Positions 7,085-16,229 of a stretch of 64,000 nt of DNA are shown here, one piece after another. The DNA comes from Rhizobium sp. C4 (GTDB taxonomy: Bacteria; Pseudomonadota; Alphaproteobacteria; Rhizobiales; Rhizobiaceae). Position 1 is the stretch's first letter. Each line of letters begins with the position of its first letter. The stretch covers positions 496,001-560,000 of the forward strand of contig NZ_JAJNCX010000002.1 of NCBI RefSeq assembly GCF_021026315.1, in the 5' to 3' direction. The notes beneath the pieces are model-generated. The model was not told the origin of the DNA. It did no database searches and saw nothing but the letters and a program-made list of their open reading frames with translations. Both the position numbers and the translations under genes were made by a program.

Positions 7085-9585
7085 ACACGCACATGACGTC
7101 CCTTTCGACCGATCACCTGAACCGTCCTCTGCCTGCCGGCGCGCCGATCACCTATTGGCAGCTTGGGGCTACGGCGGAAGCCCGCTATGACGTGCCGGAC
7201 CAGCCGATGAAGGGGGAAATGGATCCCTTCTTCTTCCTCACCAAGCACAAGAACTTCATTCCGCACGAATATCCCTGCCGCACGGCCTTCGGCGCGGAGC
7301 GTCGCGGCAAGCGACCGGAAGTCAAGGGCGAGTTCGCTCTTTCGCGCTTCTGGCTGCCCTTCGGCTCGCCGCGCGTCGATCTCTCCGGCTTCTGGTTCCG
7401 CCCGACCGTGATCGGCACATGGGCGCGGACCTCCATCAAGGCCGCCAGCGCCGGCGACGCCGTGCTGCGTCTCGGCACCTGCGGCGGCGCGATCCTGTTC
7501 GTGAATGGCGCGGAAGTTGGCTTCATGGCTGATTATGTCCGGAACCTCGAAGCGAAGAAGGATTTCACCGTCTCGCTGAAGGCCGGTCTCAACGAAATTT
7601 CCGTCTTCTTCGACGATCTCGCCGAGCGCGATGCGCGCTATTTCTTCCAGATGGATTATGTCTCCGGCCCCGCTGCCGAACAGGCGCTGCCGGTTTCCGG
7701 CAGGGCCGCGACGGCCTCGGCCATAGAGGCGGCGCTGGATGACATGCATTTTGAAAAGCCGGTCTATCGCGCTGGAGAAGTCGCCCTGGTGACAGGGGCT
7801 CCGCTGCAGGTTGCTGCGGACGCCAAGATCACCGTCGAAGGCGATTTCATGTCGCGCGAGGAGCCGATGCGGCTGGCGCTGACGCTCAAGGCTGGCGAAA
7901 GTCGGCTGTCGCTGGGCGAGACGTCGGCACTGCCGTCAGACTTCCGCCATTTCCACGTCAGCCTCTCGGCTGATGGTTTCACGGCGGCGCGCGTCTTCGG
8001 TGTCGAAATCTGCCATGCCGAGCGGCAGGGCGTTGCGGGAACAGATCTTGCGGCCCGCATCACCGAAACGCTGAATGAGATTTCCGAATTCGGCGAGCCG
8101 GACAATGTCATGGCGCTGGCGCGTCTGGCCTCCGGCCGCTATGGCGCAAAGACCGACGAGATGATCGCGGCGACGCTGCCGACCATTGTCGATTGCCATG
8201 ACTGCGCCGACTTTGCCCTCGTGCCGCTGCTCTGGTGCCGCATGGCCTATGGCCAGCACATCGACCCCGATGTCGTGACGCAGATCGACCGCGCTATCCT
8301 CTCCTATCGCTACTGGATGGATGAACCGGGCAATGACGTGCAGTGGTATTTCTCGGAAAACCATGCGCTGCTGTTCCACACGGCCTGCTATCTTGCAGGC
8401 GCGCTGCATCCGAAAGAGCGGTTTGTCCGCTCTGGCCGTCTCGGCGCTGAGCAGTCGGCCGTAGGCCTTGCCCGCGTGCGCGCCTGGCTCGATCATTTCG
8501 AGAAGTGGGAGATGGCCGAGTTCAACTCCGCGCCCTATTTCCCCATCGACCTCAAGGGACTGACGGCACTCTTTGCGCTGGCTCCCGATCACGATGTCCG
8601 CGACCGCGCCCGCAAGGCGATCGTTCGCCTCGTGACTATTGTCGCCCGCTCGGCCCATCATGGCATTCTGAGCGGCGCGCAAGGCCGTTCTTACGAGCAT
8701 ACACTGCGTGCGTCGGGCTCGCTCGAACTCTCCGGCATTGCCCGCCTCATCTGGGGCAAGGGCAATTACGGACGCCGCGTCCATGCGCTGCCGCAGACGG
8801 CGATTGCGCTGCGCGATCATGGGCTGGACATCCCGGCGGCACTCGCTGCTGTCGCCGATTGGCGCTCAAGCGAGGGCCAGGAATGGGCCTTCGCGCAGGG
8901 CGAAAACCGCATCGCCAAGCTCTATCACTACAAGACGGCGCATTACGCCATCGGCACGGCGGCGCATTACCGCTGGAACGAATGGGGCTATCAGGAAACC
9001 GTGCTCCAGCTTCGTCTCGGCGAGAATGCCGATGCGCAGGTCTGGATCAACCATCCGGGCGAGACCATCCACTCCGGCTATGGCCGCCCGTCCTATTGGG
9101 GCGGCTCCGGCACGCTGCCGCGGCTGCATCATTATCGCGGCCTTGCGGTCCTGACATTCAATTGCGCGGCGGAACAGCCGGGCTTCTCGCATGCCTGGTT
9201 CCCGCGTCAGGAATTCGATGCCTCGTCCGTGAAGGGCGACATCGCGGTTGCGCGCTCAGGGCAGGGCATGGTTCTGTTGAAGGGTAGCCGTCCGTTCTCG
9301 CTCGTTGAGACTGGCCCGACGGCCGGCAACGAGCTGCGGCTCGATGGCCACAAGACGCACTGGATCGTGCGTCTCGGCGACCAGGATTCCGAGGAGGACT
9401 TCGCCGCCCGTTTCGGAAATCTTTCGATCTCCGAGGCATCGGATGGCGTATTGATGATCGATGATCCGGAATACGGAACCGTCATCTGCCATGCCGACGG
9501 CCGGACCGAGGCCGAAGGGCGCGTACTGAACCCCGCCGACTGGAGCGTCGAGGGCAAGGCGATGAACATGACGCACGGGGGCTGA
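7081..9585 (+). CDS. large cytoplasmic protein of unknown family, possible uronate-polysaccharide lyase or hydrolase
   Basis: An 834-residue protein that I do not recognise. Residues 1-200 look like a beta-sandwich (many aromatic strands, FWFRPTVIGTWART). About 320-640 is helical and toroid-like, with WYFSENHALLFHTACYLAG and YEHTLRASGSLELSG. The rest is beta-rich (YHYKTAHYAIG, SGYGRPSYWGG). This order resembles (alpha/alpha)6-toroid plus beta-sheet polysaccharide lyases such as the heparinase or alginate-lyase types, and Asn/His/Tyr/Arg candidates are present, but no family-defining motif was confirmed. It has no signal peptide, so it would act on imported sugar. It is translationally coupled to kduI. 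Confidence 0.6.
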   Translation: MNTHMTSLSTDHLNRPLPAGAPITYWQLGATAEARYDVPDQPMKGEMDPFFFLTKHKNFIPHEYPCRTAFGAERRGKRPEVKGEFALSRFWLPFGSPRVDLSGFWFRPTVIGTWARTSIKAASAGDAVLRLGTCGGAILFVNGAEVGFMADYVRNLEAKKDFTVSLKAGLNEISVFFDDLAERDARYFFQMDYVSGPAAEQALPVSGRAATASAIEAALDDMHFEKPVYRAGEVALVTGAPLQVAADAKITVEGDFMSREEPMRLALTLKAGESRLSLGETSALPSDFRHFHVSLSADGFTAARVFGVEICHAERQGVAGTDLAARITETLNEISEFGEPDNVMALARLASGRYGAKTDEMIAATLPTIVDCHDCADFALVPLLWCRMAYGQHIDPDVVTQIDRAILSYRYWMDEPGNDVQWYFSENHALLFHTACYLAGALHPKERFVRSGRLGAEQSAVGLARVRAWLDHFEKWEMAEFNSAPYFPIDLKGLTALFALAPDHDVRDRARKAIVRLVTIVARSAHHGILSGAQGRSYEHTLRASGSLELSGIARLIWGKGNYGRRVHALPQTAIALRDHGLDIPAALAAVADWRSSEGQEWAFAQGENRIAKLYHYKTAHYAIGTAAHYRWNEWGYQETVLQLRLGENADAQVWINHPGETIHSGYGRPSYWGGSGTLPRLHHYRGLAVLTFNCAAEQPGFSHAWFPRQEFDASSVKGDIAVARSGQGMVLLKGSRPFSLVETGPTAGNELRLDGHKTHWIVRLGDQDSEEDFAARFGNLSISEASDGVLMIDDPEYGTVICHADGRTEAEGRVLNPADWSVEGKAMNMTHGG

Positions 9586-9674
9586 CCCTCATGCGGGAAT
9601 AGGCGGACTTGCGGCGGAGGGGCCGCAGTTCGCTCAACTGACGGGAAAACCGTCCATCGAAGGAGGAGACGACG

Positions 9675-10937
9675 ATGAAAAGCATTTCCATTCTGGCGGC
9701 TGCAGGTATCGCGCTGCTGTCGAGCACGGCAGCCTTTGCAGGCGACGTGCGTATCATGTGGTATTCGGACGGCGTGGAAGGCCAGGTCTTCAAGGATCTG
9801 ATCGCCAAGTTCCAGAAGGACAATCCGGATATCAAGGTGACGGTCGACGAAGTCGCCTACTCGACGATCAAGGAGCAGCTTCCGGTTCAGCTTGCTGCCG
9901 GCAATGGCCCGGACATTGCCCGCGTCACCAACCTGAAATCGCTGTCGCAATATTGGCTCGACCTGACGCCCTATCTGAAGGACGCCGAGTTCTGGAAGAA
10001 GAACTATGGCGACCAGCTCGACTGGATGCGCCCGGACGGTTCGAACATCATTCCGGGCTTCATGACGCAGATCACGCTGACCGGCGGTTTCATCAACAAG
10101 ACGCTGTTCGATCAGGCGGGCGTCGCCGTGCCGGGCGAGAAGGCAACTTGGGACGAGTGGGTTGCGGCCTCTGCCAAGGTCGCCAAGAGCCAGCAGGTTC
10201 CTTATGCTTTTGCCATCGACCGCTCCGGCCACCGCATCACCGGCCCGGCGATCTCCTATGGCGCGAATTATATCGGCAAGGATGGCATGCCGGCCCCGCT
10301 CGACGACGCTGCCAAGAAGTATCTGACGCAGCTGATCAAGTGGAACGCCGATGGCGTGTCCGACAAGGACGTGTGGGTGTCTGCCTCCGGCACGACCTAC
10401 AAGCCGGCCGCCGATGACTTCATCAACGCACAGGTGGTCATGTATTATGCGGGCTCCTGGCAGATCCCGAACTTCATGACCAAGATCGGCACCAATTTCG
10501 ACTGGGTGGCGATCGGCAGCCCCTGCGGCCCGGCCGCCTGCACCGGCATGCCGGGTGGCGCTGGTCTCGTCGCCATGAAGGACACGAAGAACCCGAAGGA
10601 TGTGGCCAAGGTCATGGACTTCCTGGCCTCGACTCCGATCGCCAAGGAATTCGCCGAACGCACACTCTTCCTGCCGTCCAACAAGGAAGTGGTCGCCGGC
10701 GGTCTCGACTTCAAGACGGACAACAAGTTCGCCAAGGAGGCGCTGAACACCTTCGTGAAGGCAACGACGACGACAGCACCGGAAGCGCTGAAGCTTCCCG
10801 GCTGGAAGTGGTCCGACACCTATTACGGCGCGCTGGTGAGCCGCGTCGGCCAGGCCATGGCGGGCGAGATGACGGCTGACGAAGCCTTCAAGCGCATCGA
10901 CAGCGACATTGCCGAAAAGGTGAAGGCGGCCAAGTAA
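9675..10937 (+). CDS. sugar ABC transporter substrate-binding protein (family 1)
   Basis: Periplasmic carbohydrate-binding protein of 420 residues. The signal peptide spans 1-22 (lysine, hydrophobic core, AFA cleavage before GDVRIMWYSDG). A typical family 1 extracellular solute-binding pattern follows, with IPGFMTQITLTGGFINKTLF and MYYAGSWQIPNF-like segments. GAAGGAGGAGA precedes the start. It sits between the catabolic genes and two MalFG-like permeases, so it most likely delivers the oligosaccharide used by the GH105/KduI enzymes. A strong 13-bp hairpin follows the gene. Confidence 0.9.
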   Translation: MKSISILAAAGIALLSSTAAFAGDVRIMWYSDGVEGQVFKDLIAKFQKDNPDIKVTVDEVAYSTIKEQLPVQLAAGNGPDIARVTNLKSLSQYWLDLTPYLKDAEFWKKNYGDQLDWMRPDGSNIIPGFMTQITLTGGFINKTLFDQAGVAVPGEKATWDEWVAASAKVAKSQQVPYAFAIDRSGHRITGPAISYGANYIGKDGMPAPLDDAAKKYLTQLIKWNADGVSDKDVWVSASGTTYKPAADDFINAQVVMYYAGSWQIPNFMTKIGTNFDWVAIGSPCGPAACTGMPGGAGLVAMKDTKNPKDVAKVMDFLASTPIAKEFAERTLFLPSNKEVVAGGLDFKTDNKFAKEALNTFVKATTTTAPEALKLPGWKWSDTYYGALVSRVGQAMAGEMTADEAFKRIDSDIAEKVKAAK

Positions 10938-10949
10938 GGCCTGAAATCC

Positions 10950-10982
10950 CCGATGCGCGGGAGGGAGGTTCCCGCGCATCGG
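10950..10982 (+). other. intergenic hairpin after sugar-binding-protein gene
   Basis: Perfect 13-bp stem CCGATGCGCGGGA / TCCCGCGCATCGG with a 7-base loop (10963-10969) and no following T-run. Its position between binding protein and permease genes suggests an mRNA 3'-end stabiliser giving excess binding protein. Confidence 0.6.
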
Positions 10983-11013
10983 TCGCACCAGTAATGTGAG
11001 GGAGGGCACATCC

Positions 11014-12030
11014 ATGAAAGCCAATGGGCTTCTGTCGGCGTCGCAATCGGTCCTGATGGCCGTTGTCAGTCGCGTGATGGGCATTGTCGATGTGCCGCTG
11101 CGCTATCTGCAGCGCAAGGCTGGTCAGAACGGCATGGCCGCCTTCTTTCTGGCGCCGAACATGGCGATCTTCGCCGTCTTCGTGCTCGTCCCCTTCGTCA
11201 TCAACTTCGTCTATTCGCTGACGGGCGGCTCGGCCATTTTCCTCAGCGAACGCAGCTTTGTCGGGGCCGAGCAATATCGCGAGATCTTCGCCTGCGGCAA
11301 TTATCTCGATCCGAACACCTGCAAGCAGGACGTCTTCTGGATTGCGGCCGGCAATACGGCGGCCTTCGTGGTGCTTCAGGTCTCGCTGATGATCGTGGCG
11401 GCGCTGATCACGGCGCTCATCCTCAATCGCGAGATCATCGGGCGGGGCTTCTGGCGCGCCGTCTTCTTCTTCCCGGTCCTGCTGTCGCCGGTCGTCACGG
11501 GCCTCATCTGGCGCTGGATCTTCCAGCGGCAGGGCGTGCTCAACGCGGTCATGCAGGGGCTTGGTCTTGAGCCGCATGATTGGCTGACCGAGCGCAACAG
11601 TGCCTTCTTCGCCTCCATCGGCGTGTCGATCTGGGCGCATGTCGGCTTCTACACGCTGATCCTGCTCGCCGGCCTTCAGGCGATCCCGAAGGATCTCTAC
11701 GAGGCAGCGCAGATGGACGGAACCAGCCGGTCGCGCGTCTTCTGGCGCATCACGCTGCCGCTTCTGATGCCGAACCTGATCGTGGTTCTGGTGCTGGCGC
11801 TGATCCGTGCCGTGCAGATTTTCGACGAGGCCTTCGTGCTGACCCATGGCGGGCCGGGGACGAGCACCATGTATCTGGTTCAATATATCTACGAGACCGG
11901 TTTTGCCTCGGAACTGCGCAATCCGGGTCTGGCGGCCGCGGCGTCGATCCTCATGGGCGCGGTGCTGGTTGTGCTGACGCTCGTCCAGATGGCCGCCTCG
12001 CGGCGCAGTGAAAAGAAGGGGGCTCGCTGA
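11014..12030 (+). CDS. sugar ABC transporter permease (MalF/UgpA type)
   Basis: Inner-membrane permease of 338 residues, first of a pair. I start it at the ATG at 11014 because GGAGGG lies just upstream; the in-frame GTG at 10996 would place this site inside the gene. It has about six membrane segments and the coupling loop YEAAQMDGTSRSRVFWRITLP. A long periplasmic loop follows the first segment and includes two cysteines (CGNYLDPNTC). The stop overlaps the next start as TGATG. Confidence 0.9.
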   Translation: MKANGLLSASQSVLMAVVSRVMGIVDVPLRYLQRKAGQNGMAAFFLAPNMAIFAVFVLVPFVINFVYSLTGGSAIFLSERSFVGAEQYREIFACGNYLDPNTCKQDVFWIAAGNTAAFVVLQVSLMIVAALITALILNREIIGRGFWRAVFFFPVLLSPVVTGLIWRWIFQRQGVLNAVMQGLGLEPHDWLTERNSAFFASIGVSIWAHVGFYTLILLAGLQAIPKDLYEAAQMDGTSRSRVFWRITLPLLMPNLIVVLVLALIRAVQIFDEAFVLTHGGPGTSTMYLVQYIYETGFASELRNPGLAAAASILMGAVLVVLTLVQMAASRRSEKKGAR

Positions 12031-13097
12031 TGTCTCGCGCGGTTGATTTCGTCACACGCCGTCGCGGCGCCTCGGGCTCGGGCGGTAAGGGCTGGCACTG
12101 GACCGATGTGTTCACCTGGGTCTGGCTGATCGGCGGACTGTTCGTCATGTTCGCGCCGGCCGCCTGGCTTGCACTCTCCTCCTTCAAGACGCCGGCGGCT
12201 CTCTCCGAATTCCCGCCCTCGCTGCTGCCTTATGTCACCGAAACGGTGAAGATCGCCGGCAATGACAAGCCGTCGCCGCTCTATGACGTGACCATGCCGG
12301 ATGGCAAGACGGCGCGGCTGGTGGAACTCAGGCGTGTTGGCATCGTGGCCCAGATGGTCGATCCGGCAAGCCCGGAAACCGTCATCAAGGTCAATATCAA
12401 GGACCGCAAGCCCGTCCAGAAGCTGCATTTCGAAACGTCGAACTACACGGAACCCTTCGTGCATTTCGATTTCCTGCGCTATCTGTGGAATTCGGTCTTC
12501 GTCACCGTGACGGCGACGCTCATCACGCTTGTCGTCAACTCCATGGCGGCCTTTGCGCTGTCGAAATATCAGTTTCGCGGCCAGAATGCTGTGCTGATCG
12601 TCATCGTCGCGACGCTCATGGTGCCGCTCGCCGTGATCATGGTGCCGCTCTATTCGGTCGTCTCTTCGCTCGGTCTGCTCGATTCACTCTGGGGCGTCAT
12701 CCTGCCAACGGTCGCAACGCCGACCGGCGTTTTCCTGCTGCGGCAATATATGCTGACCATCCCGGATGAACTGATCGACGCGGCGCGCATGGACAAGGCC
12801 TCCGAATGGCAGATCTATTGGCGCATCGTCCTGCCGCTCTCCGCGCCGGCGCTTGCCGTGCTCGCCATCTTCTCGGTTGTCTGGCGCTGGAACGACTTCC
12901 TCTGGCCGCTGATCGTGCTCAGCCGCTCGTCGCTCTACACGTTGCAGGTGGGCCTCAACGTCTATTCCGGCCAGCTGAATGTGCAGTGGCATTTCATCCT
13001 GGCGATGACCGTCGTCACCATGATCCCCGTTGTCCTCGTCTTCGTGTTCCTGCAGCGCTTCATCGCGCGGGGCATTGCGACGTCGGGCCTCAAGTAA
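12030..13097 (+). CDS. sugar ABC transporter permease (MalG/UgpE type) with periplasmic insertion
   Basis: Second permease, 355 residues. MalG-type permeases are usually about 280-300. The extra length is a hydrophilic insertion at about residues 62-136, between the first and second membrane segments (from FPPSLLPYVTET to YTEPFVHFDFLRYLWNS). It therefore faces the periplasm and could contact the binding protein. The coupling loop DAARMDKASEWQIYWRIVLP is intact. It is translationally coupled to the first permease. Confidence 0.9.
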   Translation: MSRAVDFVTRRRGASGSGGKGWHWTDVFTWVWLIGGLFVMFAPAAWLALSSFKTPAALSEFPPSLLPYVTETVKIAGNDKPSPLYDVTMPDGKTARLVELRRVGIVAQMVDPASPETVIKVNIKDRKPVQKLHFETSNYTEPFVHFDFLRYLWNSVFVTVTATLITLVVNSMAAFALSKYQFRGQNAVLIVIVATLMVPLAVIMVPLYSVVSSLGLLDSLWGVILPTVATPTGVFLLRQYMLTIPDELIDAARMDKASEWQIYWRIVLPLSAPALAVLAIFSVVWRWNDFLWPLIVLSRSSLYTLQVGLNVYSGQLNVQWHFILAMTVVTMIPVVLVFVFLQRFIARGIATSGLK

Positions 13098-13108
13098 GGA
13101 ATAAATCC

Positions 13109-14197
13109 ATGGGCCGTATCACGCTCGAGAAAGTCACCAAATCCTTCGGCGCGATCGATGTCCTGCATGGCATCGATCTCGATATCGGCGAAGGCGAATT
13201 CGTGGTCTTCGTCGGTCCGTCGGGCTGCGGGAAGTCGACGCTGCTCCGCCAGATCGCCGGCCTCGACCGGCCCTCAAACGGCGAAATCCGCATCGACGGG
13301 ACGCTGGTCAATGATGTGCCGGCCTCCGATCGCGGCCTTGCCATGGTGTTCCAGTCCTATGCGCTCTATCCACATATGAGCGTGCGCCAGAACCTTGCCT
13401 TCGGGCTGGAAAATGCCCGCATGCCGAAGGCGGAGATTGATGCGCGGATTGCGGAAGCGGCGCGCATGCTGGAAATCGGTGACTATCTGGAGCGCCGTCC
13501 GGGGCAATTGTCCGGCGGCCAGCGCCAGCGCGTCGCCATCGGCCGCGCCATCGTGCGCAACCCGACCGCCTTCCTGCTCGACGAGCCGCTGTCGAACCTC
13601 GATGCGGAACTGCGTATTTCCATGCGCGCCGAACTCGCCGCCCTGCATGGGCGCCTGAAGACGACGATGATCTATGTGACACATGACCAGATAGAGGCGA
13701 TGACGCTTGCCGATCGCATCGTGGTTCTGCGCAAGGGCAGGGTGGAGCAGGTCGGTTCGCCGCTGGAGCTTTACAATCGCCCCGCAAATCGCTTCGTCGC
13801 CGGCTTCATCGGTGCGCCGAGCATGAATTTCCTCTCCGGCAGGATCGAGGGCGTCAGCGAGGCAGGAACGCTGCTGCGTCTCTTTGACGGCGAAGTGGTG
13901 ACTGTGCCGCGACGGGCGGAAGCCGCACACGCCGGCGAAGACGTCTCGGTGGGCCTGCGTCCGCAGCATATGCGCGTAGCGCAAGCAGGCGAAAACGGCG
14001 TGCCGGTGACGATCGACATGGTCGAGGCGCTGGGATCGGAAACGGTGGTCCATTCTCATGCACCGACCGGAGAGCTGGTGCTGGCCGTCTTGCAGGGCCA
14101 GCACAATCTCAGCCGGGGGCATAACCTGAAGCTTTCCTTCCATCCCGACGATCTGCATCTCTTCGACAAGAATGACCGCCGGGTCGCCGGGACCTGA
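13109..14197 (+). CDS. sugar ABC transporter ATP-binding protein (UgpC/MsmK type)
   Basis: Cytoplasmic ATPase of the carbohydrate importer; 362 residues, as usual for the MalK/UgpC class. GPSGCGKST (Walker A), LSGGQRQR (signature), LLDEPLSNLDAEL (Walker B) and VTHDQIEAMTLADR are all present. The C-terminal regulatory TOBE domain begins near GAPSMNFLSG. The start at 13109 (MGRITLEKVTKSFG) gives normal family length; the frame is open further upstream but that part overlaps the permease gene. It ends the LacI-linked operon. Confidence 0.93.
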   Translation: MGRITLEKVTKSFGAIDVLHGIDLDIGEGEFVVFVGPSGCGKSTLLRQIAGLDRPSNGEIRIDGTLVNDVPASDRGLAMVFQSYALYPHMSVRQNLAFGLENARMPKAEIDARIAEAARMLEIGDYLERRPGQLSGGQRQRVAIGRAIVRNPTAFLLDEPLSNLDAELRISMRAELAALHGRLKTTMIYVTHDQIEAMTLADRIVVLRKGRVEQVGSPLELYNRPANRFVAGFIGAPSMNFLSGRIEGVSEAGTLLRLFDGEVVTVPRRAEAAHAGEDVSVGLRPQHMRVAQAGENGVPVTIDMVEALGSETVVHSHAPTGELVLAVLQGQHNLSRGHNLKLSFHPDDLHLFDKNDRRVAGT

Positions 14198-14295
14198 TGT
14201 GGCAGGTCTGAACCGGCTGAGAGGCCGTCAGGACGAATAGTGGTGGACGAGCGTCATGACACCCGTCCGCGCGCTCTTCTCCGGGAAAGCCTCTG

Positions 14296-15291
14296 CTAAC
14301 GTGTGACGTCGATGACGACACGGCCGCGAATCTGGCCGCCGATGATTGCTTCCGCAAGCTCGGGGAGCCGGGACATCGGCTCAACCGTCGTGATGGCCGC
14401 AAGATGGTCCGGGTTCAGCGTGCTGGCGAGTGTTTGCCAGGCCTGCTGGCGCAACGACATCGGCGCCATGACCGAATCGACACCGAGAAGCGCCACGCCG
14501 CGAAGGATATGCGGCAACACCGTTGCGGGCAGATCCGCGCCGCCCGCGAGGCCACAGGCGGCGACGGCACCGCCGTAATTGGTTTGCGAAAGGACATTGG
14601 CAAGCGTGGTCGAACCGACTGAATCGACGGCGCCGCTCCAACGCTCCTTTTGCAGCGGGCCGCCCTTTTCCGTCAGGCTCGCGCGGTCGATAAAGCCGGT
14701 GGCGCCGAGGGAGCCGAGGTAATCATGCGTCTCCGGGCGGCCGGTCGAGGCCGTCACATTATAGCCTTTCGTCGCCAGCAGGCTGATTGCGACAGAACCG
14801 ACGCCGCCGGCGGCCCCTGTCACCAGGACCTCTCCCACGCCGGGCTTGATCGCGCCCCAGCGCTCCAGGGCATCGACGCAGAGGGCGGCCGTATACCCGG
14901 CCGTTCCGATGGCCATCGCCTGTTCGAAGGAGAAGGCTTCCGGGAGCTTCATCAGCCATTCGGGTTTCAGGCGCTGGTAGCGGCTAAAGCCACCCCACTC
15001 CGTTTCGGACAGGCCGAAGCCATTGACGACGACCCGGTCACCCGTTTTCCAGAGCGGGGAACGCGATTCCACCACCGTCCCGGCAAGATCGATGCCGGCA
15101 ACAAGCGGCATGCGGCGCGCGATGCGCCCCTTGCCGCTGACGGCGAGGCCGTCCTTGTAGTTCAGCGTCGAAAACTGGATTTCAACCAGGACATCATGGT
15201 CGGGCAGATCTGCGAGGCTGAGCTCACGGAATATGCCCTTGGGCTTTCCGTCCACGGTGTCGATCACCATCGCGTTGAATTTGTCGCTCAT
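14296..15291 (-). CDS. acuI: acrylyl-CoA reductase AcuI / YhdH-family quinone oxidoreductase
   Basis: Zinc-free medium-chain reductase of the YhdH/AcuI group. The family uses NADPH to reduce acrylyl-CoA to propionyl-CoA, a detoxification step in 3-hydroxypropionate and DMSP metabolism. The 331 residues match the family: a GroES-like N-terminus with STLNYKDGLAVSGKG and PLVAGIDLAGTV, and the Rossmann motif VTGAAGGVGSVA in the middle. It lies 48 bases downstream of a FadR-type regulator in the same direction, so it may be co-transcribed. The physiological substrate here is inferred from the family. Confidence 0.85.
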   Translation of the reverse strand: MSDKFNAMVIDTVDGKPKGIFRELSLADLPDHDVLVEIQFSTLNYKDGLAVSGKGRIARRMPLVAGIDLAGTVVESRSPLWKTGDRVVVNGFGLSETEWGGFSRYQRLKPEWLMKLPEAFSFEQAMAIGTAGYTAALCVDALERWGAIKPGVGEVLVTGAAGGVGSVAISLLATKGYNVTASTGRPETHDYLGSLGATGFIDRASLTEKGGPLQKERWSGAVDSVGSTTLANVLSQTNYGGAVAACGLAGGADLPATVLPHILRGVALLGVDSVMAPMSLRQQAWQTLASTLNPDHLAAITTVEPMSRLPELAEAIIGGQIRGRVVIDVTR

Positions 15292-15339
15292 GACTGCAAT
15301 GTGCTCCTGGCATTCGGTTTGACGGGACGGGAAAGGGGA

Positions 15340-16098
15340 TCAGGTCGCGCTTTCGGCGACGCTCTTGCGGCTTTCGCGCGCGGCAACGGCCGCGACATAG
15401 GATTGGCTGACATAATCAAGCAGGGCATTCAACGCCCTGACGGCGCGGGCTGCATCCGCATTGCGCAGCCCCTCGACGATTTCGCGATGCAGGCTGACCA
15501 CCTGTCTGCGTTCACGCACGCGAAACACGATCATGTTGGTGATCGGAATGAAGGCTTCGATGACGGTATACATCATCAGCTTCAAGGGGCCGTTATTGGT
15601 GGAATCCACCAGCGCGCGGTGGAAACGGACGTCCGAGGCACAGAAGTCCTCGTCTGTCAGCGCCGGGTCTTCCTGATTGGCAATTTCATCTTCCATCAGG
15701 AGCAGGAATTCTTCGCCGCAATTTTCTGCCGCCAGTCGGCAGCAGATGGTTTCGGTTTCGCGCCGGGCGACAATGATCTCGTCGATGTCGAACGCACCCA
15801 CGCCGACAAGAAGCGTTGCCGCCCCGGTGATTGCCTTCGACAGACCCTCGGGGTCCGGTCGCTTGACGAAATTGCCGCCGGTGGGGCCGCGTTTGGAAAG
15901 AATGAGGTTCTGCGCGGCCAGCCGTTTCAGCGCCTCGCGCACGGTGGGGCGCGAAATGCCGAAGCTGCGCGCAAGCTCCTCTTCGCTCGGGAGGCGTTCG
16001 TCGATCTTCAGCCGGCCGTCCATGATCGCGGACCGGATATTATCCGCCACCTGCTTGGCGATTCCCGATCTGACAACCTCATCATATTTCAGGATCAT
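15340..16098 (-). CDS. GntR-family (FadR subfamily) transcriptional regulator
   Basis: A 252-residue regulator. The N-terminal winged helix shows the GntR pattern (IRSAIMDGRLKIDERLPSEEELARSFGISRPTVREAL is spread over about residues 22-58). The C-terminal all-helical FCD ligand domain contains the metal-binding-type segments FHRALVDSTNN and HREIVEGLRN. GGAGGAACGTT precedes the ATG. It is divergent from the FAD oxidase/oxidoreductase operon at 16230, its probable target. FCD regulators usually sense carboxylates such as lactate or glycolate, consistent with the oxidase next door (inference). Confidence 0.9.
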   Translation of the reverse strand: MILKYDEVVRSGIAKQVADNIRSAIMDGRLKIDERLPSEEELARSFGISRPTVREALKRLAAQNLILSKRGPTGGNFVKRPDPEGLSKAITGAATLLVGVGAFDIDEIIVARRETETICCRLAAENCGEEFLLLMEDEIANQEDPALTDEDFCASDVRFHRALVDSTNNGPLKLMMYTVIEAFIPITNMIVFRVRERRQVVSLHREIVEGLRNADAARAVRALNALLDYVSQSYVAAVAARESRKSVAESAT

Positions 16099-16229
16099 AA
16101 CGTTCCTCCGATGCTATCACAGACCATGCCATGAATGCTTTCCAAAGGCTATAGCCTATTTAAATATAGGTTTGACAAATATCGGAACCTGTATAACCAT
16201 GACCCCAATAACAAAGGGAACAGCGGCTC
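16099..16229. promoter_or_regulatory. AT-rich divergent promoter region between GntR regulator and oxidase operon
   Basis: This 131-base gap is much richer in A/T than its surroundings. It contains the palindrome AGGCTATAGCCT at about 16146-16157, a -35-like TTGACA at 16172-16177 and an inverted repeat AGGTT-N13-AACCT (16168-16190). One of these is probably the operator of the FadR-type regulator, but which one cannot be decided by eye. Confidence 0.4.

Noticed and set aside
9207-11084. 625-codon - strand frame over the end of the 834-residue protein and the sugar-binding protein
   Set aside because: Antisense shadow. It crosses an intergenic region with a hairpin, and the sense strand is well supported.
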